Shown: positions 7,744 to 15,392, numbered from the stretch's first letter. The stretch: 15,392 nucleotides of DNA from JAKLIH01 sp964618955 (GCA_964618955.1 CAZUBO010000017.1:1-15392); one strand, 5' to 3'. The notes: generated by a model not told the origin, from the sequence alone. A program made the numbers and translations.

Positions 7744-9036
7744 ATGCGAAATTTTAAGATATCAAATATTACTAAAATACTTTTAGCTTTTGTAGTTATC
7801 AATATTTTTTTTGTATGCGTAAATGTATATTTTCCTAACCAAACATCAGCTTTTGCAAAAGTTAATTTGCAAAAGATGTTTTTATGACCATTAAATCAAG
7901 TTCCAGGAGCCAGTAATAATATTACTAATATCTCTTTACATGAGATTGGTAATGAAAAGCCAGTGTATCAGGAGAAGATTGATTATGAGCAAAGGATTAT
8001 TAATGTAGTTAAGGATGCTGATCAGTCAGTGGTTAGTATTGTAGCTAGTAAGAATTTACCCGTAATGGATAATTATACCATGAATCCTTTCGATATGTTT
8101 AATGGTGGTACTTTAGATCCTTTTAATTTCTATTTCAATATTCCTGACAAGGCACCAAATGTAACTCCAAAATATGAAAAGCAAGAAGTATCTTCTGGCA
8201 GTGGATTTATCATTACTAATGATGGGTATATTGTTACTAACAAACATGTAGTGTCTGATTTAAAAGCTGAATACGTGGTATTTTTGAATGATGGAACCAA
8301 ATACAATGCTAAAGTTATTGCTCAAGACCCATTAGAAGATTTTGCTTTGCTAAAGATTGAAGCTTCAAATTTGAAAGCTTTGTCATTGGGAAATTCAGAT
8401 TCATTACAATTAGGTCAAAGCGTAATTGCTATTGGTAATGCTTTGGGAGAATTTCAAAATACAATTAGTGTTGGAGTTATCTCAGGTTTAAACCGAAGTA
8501 TTACAGCTTCAGGTGGTAATACCAAGGCTGAGAAGTTAACTAATTTATTGCAAACTGATGCGGCTATTAATCGAGGTAATTCAGGCGGACCATTATTAAG
8601 TTTGAATGGTAAGGTTATTGGTATGAATACTGCAATAGTTGCTTCGGCTCAGAATATTGGATTTGCAATTCCAATTAATAAAATTAAAACTACAATTGAA
8701 CAAGCAGTAAAGACAGGTAGAATTACTGTTCCATTTATTGGAGTATACTATGTTCAACTAGATAAGATACAAGCTGAGACTAGAAAGTTAGATGTTGATT
8801 ATGGTGCTTTATTAGTTTCAGATCAAGGAGCTAGTGCAATACTAAAAGATTCTCCAGCTCAAAAAGCAGGCTTAAAGGAAGGTGATATTATTCTAACTGT
8901 AAATGGTGAGAAAATTACTTCTAAAAGTCCGTTATCAAGTGTGGTTAGAAAATACAAGCCTAATGAAACTATTGTTTTGGAAGTTAAGCGTGGTAAAGAA
9001 ACTATGAAGATAAATTTAATTTTAGGAACTAAATAA
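7744..9036 (+). CDS. htrA: HtrA/DegP-family serine protease with one PDZ domain
   Basis: This is an envelope serine protease that degrades misfolded extracytoplasmic proteins. The 430-residue protein starts with a basic stretch and a hydrophobic helix (about residues 11-30, 'ILLAFVVINIFFVCVNVYF') that acts as signal anchor or signal peptide. A linker and a chymotrypsin-like domain follow, with the complete triad: His in 'VTNKHVV' (H168), Asp in 'LEDFALLKI' (D199) and Ser in 'INRGNSGGPL' (S280). A single C-terminal PDZ domain covers about 325-430 ('SPAQKAGLKEGDIILTVNGEKI'). Unlike E. coli DegP, there is no second PDZ. TGA at 7885-7887 is W48 just after the membrane segment. If TGA were a stop, the signal anchor would be cut off from the protease. 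ATG at 7744 is chosen because it adds the membrane segment. The next gene, clpB, starts 18 bases on. Confidence 0.95.
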
Positions 9037-9054
9037 AAATTTAAAATTCTAACG

Positions 9055-11697
9055 ATGAGACCAAAATTTAATATGAAGGCCCAAGAGGCGCTAGAAAAAG
9101 CTCAAAATATTATTACTGAATATGGCCATTCAGAATTGAAGGCTTTGCATTTGCTATTAGCATTACTCATTCAAGGTGATAGTGTGGTTGAGATAGTGCT
9201 AGATAAGATGAATGTCAATTTTGATAATATAATTAAAGAGATCGAAGTTAAATTAAGCGCAATGCCACACGTAATTAATAATGATATTGGAATTGGTCAG
9301 GTGCTATTATCTCAAGAAATAATATCAGTGTTTGAAAAGGCAGAGAAATTTAGTAAGGAAGAGAATGATGAATATATTTCGGTTGAACATTTGTTATTGG
9401 CCTTAATTGAAGTCAAGAGTGAGGCAAAGACTATATTATTAAATTTCAATGTGAATTTTGATATTGCTAGAAATCTAATGATTAATGTAAAGAAAGAAAA
9501 TCCAATGGATGAAGAGAAGGGTAATGTCGGATACAAAATTTTGGAAAAGTATAGCCAGAATTTAACAGAAAGAGCTAGACAGGACAAACTGGATCCATTG
9601 ATTGGTAGAGAGAATGAGCTAGAGAGAATTATGCAGATTCTCTCTCGAAGAATGAAGAATAATCCAGTATTACTAGGTGAGCCAGGAGTTGGTAAGACAG
9701 CAATTGTCGAAGGTTTAGCTCAAAGGATTGTTAAGAAGGAAGTTCCAGAGAATTTGAAGAATAAAGAAATTTTATCTTTAGATATCGGAGCTATGATTGC
9801 CGGAACTAAATTCCGAGGAGAATTTGAAGAGAGATTAAAGAATGTATTAAAAGAGATAAAACAAAATGAAGATAAATACATTATCTTTATCGATGAATTA
9901 CAAACTATTGTGGGAGCTGGAGCTTCGGAAGGCTCTATTGATGCTTCGAATTTATTAAAGCCAGCATTATCTCGAGGAGAGATGAGATTGATTGGAGCGA
10001 CAACCTATAAAGATTACAGAGATTCAATTGAAAAGGATCCAGCTTTGGAAAGAAGATTCCAGCCGGTTACAATAGATGAACCAAGTATTGAAGACGCTAT
10101 TACAATACTTAGAGGATTGAAAAACAAATACGAAGTATTCCATGGAATTAGAATTTCGGATGATGCGATAAAGGCAGCTGTTAATTTATCGGTTCGATAT
10201 ATTCCAGAGAGATTCTTGCCGGATAAAGCAATTGATTTGATTGATGAAGCTGGGTCCAGTTTGAAATTACAAATGAATAGTACGCCAAGCGAGATAGCAG
10301 TAATTCAAAAGAGAATTCGAACTTTAGAAATTGAGTTTGAAGCTATTAAGAAAGAGACTGGTATCGGGTTCAAGAACCGAGTTAAGGAAATTCAAAAAGA
10401 ATTAAAAGACTTAAAAGAAAAAGAAAAAGTTTTGAGTGAGAAATGAACTTCTGAAAAAAGTTCGGTAGTTGATGTTCATGAATTGAAAAAACAAATAAAT
10501 ACTTTAGAGAAGGAAGCTGAGAAGTATGAGAATGAAGGCAACTTAGAAAAGGTAGCCGAAATCATGTATGGTCAAATACCAGCAATCGAAAAAGAAATTA
10601 AAAGAATGGATAAGGTATCCAAGAATAAAGTAAAATCTCAATTCATAAAGGAAGAGATTGATGCTTTAGATATTTCTAAGATCATTGCTAGATGAACTGG
10701 AGTACCAGCTGATAAGATGTTAGAGAATGAACAAGAGAAGATTAAGAATATCCGTACAATCCTAAAAGAAAGAGTTATTGGACAAGACGAAGCTATTGAG
10801 GCTATTTCTAGAGCAATGATAAGATCTCGAGCTGGAATTAGTGACGAAGACAAACCTATTGGTTCGTTTATGTTCTTGGGCCCTACTGGGGTTGGAAAAA
10901 CGGAATTAGCCAAAGCTTTGGCAGAATTTATGTTTAATGATGAAAAATCAATATTACGAATTGATATGTCCGAATATATGGAACATCATAGTGTAGCTAG
11001 ATTAATTGGATCACCTCCAGGGTATGTCGGGTATGACGAAGGTGGACAATTGACGGAGACGGTAAAACACAAACCATATAGTTTAATTTTGTTTGATGAG
11101 ATTGAAAAAGCTCATCCGGAAGTTTTTAATTTGTTATTGCAAGTATTAGATAATGGCAGATTAACTGATGGTAAGGGAAGAACCGTTAATTTCAAAAATA
11201 CAATTATCATCATGACTTCTAATATTGGTGGGGAATATATCTCTCAAATGCAAAATATTGGTTTTGATATATTTGATGATAAAAAGAAGGTTGATGAAGA
11301 ATATGACGATAAGAAGAAATTCTTAAAAGAAAAGATCGAAAGCAATTTGAAGACTTATTTCAAACCAGAGTTTCTAAATAGAATTGACGAGATTGTAGTA
11401 TTCAATCCTTTGAGACCTAGAGATATTAGTAATATCGTCGATATTCAAATTGCTAGAGTTATTAAGAGATTATTAAATAAGGATATCAAAGTAAGTATTG
11501 ATAATACAGCTAAAGCTTGGTTAGCTAAGCATGGGTATGATGCTCAGTACGGTGCGAGACCATTAAAGAGATTAATTCAAAAAGAGATTCTAGATCCAAT
11601 GGCAGAGAATATTATCAATAGCGATTTGAAGGGTGGGTTTAGTATTAATGTAAAGGCTAAGGATGATAAGATAAGTTTTAATATTAAGAATCACTAA
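9055..11697 (+). CDS. clpB: ClpB-type AAA+ disaggregase
   Basis: This is a cytosolic hexameric ATPase that threads aggregated proteins through its pore, usually with DnaK. The 880-residue protein has a double Clp_N repeat (about 1-150) and NBD1 with Walker A GEPGVGKT (208-215), pore loop 'GTKFRGEFEE' and Walker B 'IIFIDELQ' (D280, E281). A long coiled-coil middle domain (about 405-530) follows; its length separates ClpB from ClpC. NBD2 has Walker A GPTGVGKT (609-616), pore loop GYVGYDEGGQ (656-665), Walker B 'LILFDEIEKAH' (D681, E682) and 'FKPEFLNRIDE'. TGA at 10444-10446 (W464, in the middle domain) and 10693-10695 (W547, the W of 'WTGVPADK') both fall on conserved tryptophans. No P-loop extension for ClpP docking (IGF/L-type) is evident. 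The stop overlaps the next start by one base (TAATG). Confidence 0.96.
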
Positions 11698-12419
11698 TGA
11701 CAAAACAAAATTGATTGAAAAATGTAATTCAGATGATATTAATGGCATTGTATGCGATATTACTATTATATATTTTGGTGTGCAAAATTAATTTTGTTTT
11801 AGGTTTAGTAATGATTGTTTCGTTTTTACTATTATGGAAGATTATCTATGGATTAGCGAATATTAACTTTTTTATATTACTATCGATTTTTATCAATAGC
11901 TTGGTATTAGCTTTGAATTTTAAATTAACATCAACTTTGATTTTTTTAACGTTGATGTTAATTTTGTTTTATTTCAGGGTTATTGATATTAAGAAAGAAA
12001 TTAAGAATAATTTACAAGTGTTTTTGGTTTTAAAGCAATTGTTTTTCTTTATGGTGTTTTTTGCTAATATTTTGACTTTGTATTGTTTATTCTATTTGAA
12101 TCATTGGCCATTTACATTGGTTTTTGTTTTGTTTGGGATTTTGAGCTATATCAGCTTTTCTTGATACAAGAAGTTGAATAATATTACCTGAATGTTATAT
12201 GAGAAGATAGTAGTATTTATTGTATTTTTACAGATTAGTTGATTTTTGTTTAATTTTTCTAATGGGTTCTTTGTTTTTCCGATTTTGGTAGTTTTTTGAT
12301 TCTATAATATTGTAGAGATATACAGGAATATTTCAAATTGAAGTATTAATAAAACTATTGACTATGTTTTGTTGCCAGTAATATTTACTGGGTTAATTAG
12401 TTTTCTAATTAAGTTGTAA
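11697..12419 (+). CDS. Polytopic membrane protein of unknown function
   Basis: I do not recognise the family. Starting at the ATG that overlaps the clpB stop by one base (TAATG) and reading TGA as Trp gives 240 residues. Six TGA codons are in frame, in 'NWLKN' near the start and mostly at membrane boundaries later, with two TGG codons. The protein is very hydrophobic: about seven or eight segments rich in L, I, F and V are visible, for example 'MALYAILLLYILV', 'FVLGLVMIVSFLLLW', 'FFILLSIFINSLVLAL', 'LIFLTLMLILFYF', 'VVFIVFLQISWFLF' and 'LLPVIFTGLISFLI'. Short basic loops such as 'DIKKEIKNN' lie between them. There is no signal peptide beyond the first helix and no catalytic motif. Overlap with clpB suggests translational coupling and perhaps a role near envelope stress, which is inference only. 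The gene ends inside the -35 box of the next promoter. Confidence 0.8.
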
Positions 12420-12442
12420 AGGTTTAAAAAATTTGATATACT
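12414..12442 (+). promoter_or_regulatory. Predicted promoter for the D-aminoacylase-like gene, overlapping the upstream stop codon
   Basis: TTGTAA (12414-12419) and TATACT (12437-12442) are exactly 17 bases apart, and TGA before the -10 makes it extended. The -35 box is also the last Leu codon and stop codon of the upstream membrane-protein gene. The next ATG is at 12464, so the leader would be about 15 nt. No terminator separates the two transcripts. Confidence 0.7.
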
Positions 12443-12463
12443 TTAATCAAATTAAAGAGCAAT

Positions 12464-14032
12464 ATGCAATACGATATATTAATAAAAAATGCGACAATCT
12501 TTGATGGAACTAATTCAAGAAGTTACCGTTCTAATATTGTAATTAAGGATGGGAAAATTTTAAAGATTGGAGAATTGGTAGACGAACAAATATGTTCGTT
12601 AGTTATTGATGCTGATAAAAGATATGTTTGTCCAGGCTTTATTGATATTGATAATTCGTCAGATCACTATTTGACTTTGTTATCAAATCCAGGGTGCGAA
12701 AATTTGATAAGACAGGGAATAACAAGTATTGTTGTTGGTCAATGCGGATCATCATTAGCACCGTTGATTAAAAATCAATTATCAAGTTTTGAGACTTGAA
12801 CGAATATTGATGAATTTAATACTAGTTGAAGAAGTTTCAAAATGTTTTTGAATTTTTTAAATTCTAAAAAATTTGGAGTGAATGTTGGAAGTTTAATTGG
12901 ATGGAATACTATTCGTAGTGGCTTGATTGGTGAGAGTTTTAAGAATTTAACTGATTTTGAACTAAAGCAATTGTTGATCTTAGTAAAGCAATCAATTAAG
13001 GATGGAGCTTTGGGAATTTCTTTTGGACTAGGTTATCCTAGTGGTAGAGCCATATCTCAGAGAGAGATTAAAGCAGTGGCAAATGAAATTAAAAAATTCA
13101 AAGTATTGTTATCATTTCATTTGAGAGATGAATCAGCTGGATTTGTAAACGCGGTTAGAGAAGTATTAGATAATATTGATTCTGAAATGAACGTATTAAT
13201 ATCTCATTTTAAAGTTCAAAATGAAGAGAATTTTTCTAATTTTGATTTAGCTTTAAAAATGATAGAAAATGCTAATATGAAAGACAAGAAGAATATTCAT
13301 TTTGATATTCATCCTTATGACTTTATCTGTCAGCCATTGATTAGCTTAATGCCAGATTGATTAGCTATTGGTGGAAAGGATGTTATGAAGGAGAATTTGA
13401 ATGATAAAGATATTGTTAAAAAATTAGTTAAGGAATTAAAACAAAACAAGAATTTTTTCAAAAAATTAATTTTAGTAGATATTGATAAGAAGTATAGAAT
13501 TTTTAAAGGAAAGACAATTGAAAATATTGCTAACAATATGGGGGTTACAATTGAAGAAGCAATTGTTAAGATTTTGAGCTTGACTCAGAAAAAAGTTATT
13601 GTTTTAAATCAGAATTTATCAATAGGTAATATTGATAAAGGAATTAAAAACAAATATGCTATTATCGCTAGTAATGGAATGTCAGCGGATACTAATAACT
13701 TTTCGGAATACTTTTGTGATCAAAGATCTATTGGAGCTTTTCCAAAGTATTTATCACATTACCAGAAGGTAATGCCGTTTGAGACTTTGATATATAAAAT
13801 AACGGGGATGGTAAAAGAAAAATTGAATTTAGAAAGTAAGGGAGTTATTAAAATTGGTATGGATGCGGATATTGTGATTTTAAATCCTTTGTTAGTTAGT
13901 GATCAATCAACAATACAAAATCCTATTCTATCTCCTAAAGGCATTGATACGGTAATCATTAACGGGAAGATAGCTTTCAATAAAGGAGAAGTTGTAAATG
14001 CACAGAGTGGAAAAGTGATTGTGCGAAATTAA
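12464..14032 (+). CDS. N-acyl-D-amino-acid deacylase-like amidohydrolase, altered metal site
   Basis: The 522-residue protein follows the D-aminoacylase branch of the amidohydrolase superfamily, enzymes that hydrolyse N-acyl-D-amino acids or related amides in the cytoplasm. Visible landmarks are 'YDILIKNATIFDGT', 'CPGFIDID', 'IRQGITSIVVGQCGSSLAP', 'GALGISFGLGYPSG', 'SFHLRDESAG', 'LISHFKVQ', 'GAFPKYLSHY' and the closing 'IGMDADIVILNP...VIINGKI' strand. Cys94, His219 and His248 match the tightly bound zinc ligands of Alcaligenes D-aminoacylase. The usual 'HxH' after 'GFID' is replaced (D63, S65), and the expected late catalytic Asp of 'SDG' reads 'SNG' (N404). Activity on D-aminoacyl substrates is therefore uncertain. 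Three TGA codons (12797, 12827, 13358) are read as Trp. It appears to be a single-gene transcript with its own promoter. No signal peptide is visible. Confidence 0.85.
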
Positions 14033-14044
14033 ACATTGTTTTGT

Positions 14045-14073
14045 TTGTGTTTTATGATATTTTTTGGTAGAAT
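14045..14073 (+). promoter_or_regulatory. Predicted promoter for dnaX
   Basis: TTGTGT (14045-14050) and TAGAAT (14068-14073) are exactly 17 bases apart, with TGG before the -10 (extended) and a T-tract in the spacer. The ATG at 14100 lies 26 bases beyond the -10. There is no Shine-Dalgarno sequence in the leader 'AATTTAAATCTTTAATT'. Confidence 0.65.
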
Positions 14074-14099
14074 GGAATTAATAATTTAAATCTTTAATT

Positions 14100-15197
14100 A
14101 TGGCTAATGTAGTATTTTATCGTAAGTATAGACCTCAGAATTTTGAAAGTATTACTGATCAAGATCCAATAGTTAAGACATTAACTAATGCTATTTTAAA
14201 TGATAAAATAGCTCATGCTTATTTGTTTTCTGGACCTAGGGGAACAGGGAAGACTTCGACAGCTAGGATATTTGCCAAAGCCATAAATTGTCAAAATCGT
14301 AAGGATAAGGAATTTGAACCTTGTAATACTTGCCAATCATGTATGGATATCAATAATGGATCTTCCTTAGATATTATTGAATTTGATGCAGCTACTAATA
14401 CTGGGATTGATGAGATTAGAGCTTTACAAGATAATGCGAAGATAAAGCCAGTGAATAGCAAATACAAAATATATATTATCGATGAAGCCCATCAACTAAG
14501 TAAAAGTGCTTATGGAGCATTACTGAAGATTTTGGAAGAACCGCCAGAGTATATTATTTTTATATTAGCAACTACTGATCCAGAGAAGATGCTAAAGACA
14601 ATTCTATCAAGAGTTCAAAGATTTGATTTTAAAAAATTATCAGTTGATGGAATTGCTAAAAAATTAGAAGCAATTTTGAAGAAAGAAAAGATTGAATACG
14701 AAATGCCAGCTTTGACTTTGATTGCTAAAGATTCGGATGGTGGCATGAGAGATGCTGAATCAATACTAGGACAAATAACAACTATAAGTAAGAAGGTTAC
14801 TTTAGAAGTTGTCGAGAATACTATTGGCGGAATTGGTCAAAACAAATTATCAGAATTTGTAGATATTTTAATTGAAAAAGATAATTCAAAATTATTTATC
14901 TTTGTAAATGACTTAGATAATGACGGATACAATTTAGAAGAATTTTCAAAATCATTAATTGAATATTTACAAAATTTAATGACAATTAAAGTTTCAGACA
15001 AATTAGAAGCAATTTTGAAAAATGACATTTCAAATGATTTTTTGAAAATATTAAAAGAACAAGCTTCAAAGACAGAATTGAAATTCGTTAAAAATGCAAT
15101 TAAATCTTTAATTGATACTCAGAATTATTTCGGAGTGGTAGCTAATCAGAAACTACCAATGGAAATGGCGATTCTAGAAATTACAGAAGTTCTGTAA
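14100..15197 (+). CDS. dnaX: DNA polymerase III clamp-loader subunit (short, gamma-like)
   Basis: This is the AAA+ ATPase of the clamp loader that opens the beta clamp onto DNA. The 365-residue protein begins 'VVFYRKYRPQNFESI' and has Walker A GPRGTGKT (45-52), a four-cysteine zinc site (C64, C75, C78, C81), Walker B 'IYIIDEAHQLS' (128-131 DEAH), 'LLKILEEPPEYIIFILATT', the arginine-finger segment 'SRVQRFDF' (170-177) and the collar domain. It stops after domain III. The C-terminal tau domains that contact helicase and polymerase in E. coli are absent, so it corresponds to a gamma-only form. No in-frame TGA and no tryptophan is present. The ATG at 14100 is the first after the promoter and matches the family start. 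A tRNA gene follows 26 bases after the stop. Confidence 0.95.
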   Translation: MANVVFYRKYRPQNFESITDQDPIVKTLTNAILNDKIAHAYLFSGPRGTGKTSTARIFAKAINCQNRKDKEFEPCNTCQSCMDINNGSSLDIIEFDAATNTGIDEIRALQDNAKIKPVNSKYKIYIIDEAHQLSKSAYGALLKILEEPPEYIIFILATTDPEKMLKTILSRVQRFDFKKLSVDGIAKKLEAILKKEKIEYEMPALTLIAKDSDGGMRDAESILGQITTISKKVTLEVVENTIGGIGQNKLSEFVDILIEKDNSKLFIFVNDLDNDGYNLEEFSKSLIEYLQNLMTIKVSDKLEAILKNDISNDFLKILKEQASKTELKFVKNAIKSLIDTQNYFGVVANQKLPMEMAILEITEVL

Positions 15198-15209
15198 TTC
15201 TTTAATAAA

Positions 15210-15307
15210 TTTCTTTCTAAGATTGTGGGATCGTCTAATGGTAGGACAACGGACTCTGAATCCGTTTATCTTGGTCCGAATCCAAGTCCCACAACCTTGG
15301 AAAGAAA
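15210..15307 (+). repeat. Inverted repeat enclosing the tRNA-Gln gene
   Basis: TTTCTTTCTAAG (15210-15221) pairs with CTTGGAAAGAAA (15296-15307) over 12 consecutive positions, with one G-U pair. Only two bases on each side (15222-15223 and 15294-15295) separate this helix from the 7-bp tRNA acceptor stem. The precursor could thus form one coaxial stem of about 19 bp plus a 2x2 internal loop. It may help end trimming, protect the precursor or act as a weak 3' boundary; no T-run follows it. Confidence 0.6.
15224..15294 (+). tRNA. trnQ: tRNA-Gln (anticodon CUG)
   Basis: The full cloverleaf can be folded: acceptor stem TGTGGGA/TCCCACA, D arm GTC-loop-GAC with GG in the loop, anticodon stem ACGGA/TCCGT with loop CTCTGAA (anticodon CTG at 15256-15258, reading CAG), a 4-base variable region and T stem CTTGG/CCAAG. 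U1-A72 and the overall sequence resemble bacterial tRNA-Gln; U1-A72 also suits the GatCAB transamidation route. Position 73 is A, and no CCA tail is encoded. The T loop reads TCCGAAT, so position 55 is C rather than the usual U that becomes pseudouridine. In such an AT-rich genome a separate UUG-anticodon tRNA-Gln is expected elsewhere. Confidence 0.93.
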
Positions 15308-15323
15308 AATTTAAATTAAAGCA

Positions 15324-15392
15324 ATGCAAAAAAAGAGTTTCACTCTCGTAGAATTAATGATAGTAATAGCAATCTTAGCAATATTATCAGCT
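15324..15392 (+). CDS. Type IV prepilin/pseudopilin, N-terminal fragment
   Basis: Only the first 23 codons are in the window. After a short basic leader (MQKKS) comes 'FTLVELMIVIAILAIL', the class III signal and N-methylation motif of type IV pilins and pseudopilins, with the essential Glu at position +5 of the mature protein. The prepilin peptidase normally cuts after Gly at this site; here the residue before Phe is Ser (K-K-S-F), which is atypical. The hydrophobic stretch that follows forms the pilus core helix. The C-terminal domain is outside the window, so major pilin, minor pilin or LamG-carrying pseudopilin cannot be told apart. Confidence 0.9.
   Translation, partial: MQKKSFTLVELMIVIAILAILSA

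Noticed and set aside
1..14032. Widespread nonsense mutations or pseudogenes, because most genes are interrupted by TGA.
   Set aside because: Frames continue without shifts across every TGA, conserved motifs occur on both sides, and many TGA positions match conserved Trp. Only TGA, never TAA or TAG, interrupts the frames.
1..14032. UGA read as glycine, as in Absconditabacteria and Gracilibacteria.
   Set aside because: TGA positions in TIM, PGK, ClpB, HRDC, YgjP and LamG align with tryptophan, not glycine, and the conserved glycines I checked are encoded by GGN.
1..14032. UGA read as selenocysteine.
   Set aside because: There are too many sites in too many unrelated housekeeping proteins, at Trp rather than Cys positions, and I saw no SECIS-like hairpins after them.
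14837..15028. A 63-codon open frame on the minus strand within dnaX.
   Set aside because: It is an antisense shadow of the DnaX collar domain with no features of its own.
1..15392. A Mollicutes origin (mycoplasma-type code).
   Set aside because: A LamG surface protein, type IV prepilin, DUF5652-like protein and SIMPL protein do not fit Mollicutes, and Shine-Dalgarno sequences are missing. Not excluded formally without phylogeny.

Overview
The window reads as a gene-dense, AT-rich piece of a reduced bacterial chromosome, with every gene on the + strand. Its main property is the genetic code. Under the standard code nearly every gene is interrupted by TGA. Read through, TGA falls where the protein families have tryptophan: TIM NWK, PGK WNGP, ClpB WTGVPADK, the HRDC LxxWR, the YgjP-type RWGxC, LNWRL and HSxxFW, the LamG W before the KLYxNG-like strand, and the DUF5652-like W positions. 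I count 33 in-frame UGA and about 12 UGG tryptophan codons, and all 16 visible stop codons are TAA. So UGA is tryptophan here, not the glycine reported for Absconditabacteria/Gracilibacteria. Gene content suggests a Patescibacteria/CPR-like cell rather than a Mollicute: a LamG-domain surface protein, a type IV prepilin start, a DUF5652-like small membrane protein, a SIMPL protein, a short gamma-type DnaX, and no visible Shine-Dalgarno sequences. The exact lineage is inference.

Layout. Positions 1-545 hold the C-terminal end of a LamG-domain protein. A promoter near 551-579 then drives a tightly packed run of nine genes to 7257: tpiA, a SIMPL-domain protein, pgk, a DEDDh exonuclease, ndk, an RNase HI, a YgjP-like metalloprotease, xseA with an N-terminal HRDC domain, and xseB. 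The run closes with a clear rho-independent terminator (7280-7317). A second promoter (7322-7350) starts a DUF5652-like membrane protein, an HtrA/DegP protease, clpB and a polytopic membrane protein. The third promoter overlaps that gene's stop codon and drives an N-acyl-D-amino-acid deacylase-like amidohydrolase. The fourth drives dnaX. A tRNA-Gln(CUG) follows inside an unusual extended inverted repeat, and the window ends in the first 23 codons of a type IV prepilin.

Functions group by transcript. The first unit mixes lower glycolysis (TIM, PGK), nucleotide balancing (Ndk) and nucleic-acid trimming (exonuclease, RNase H, Exo VII large and small subunits). The second is protein quality control: an envelope HtrA protease next to the ClpB disaggregase, flanked by two membrane proteins of unknown function. 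The window edges are surface or pilus genes. No stretch over 300 bases lacks a gene, and I saw no mobile element, CRISPR array or minus-strand gene that stands up.
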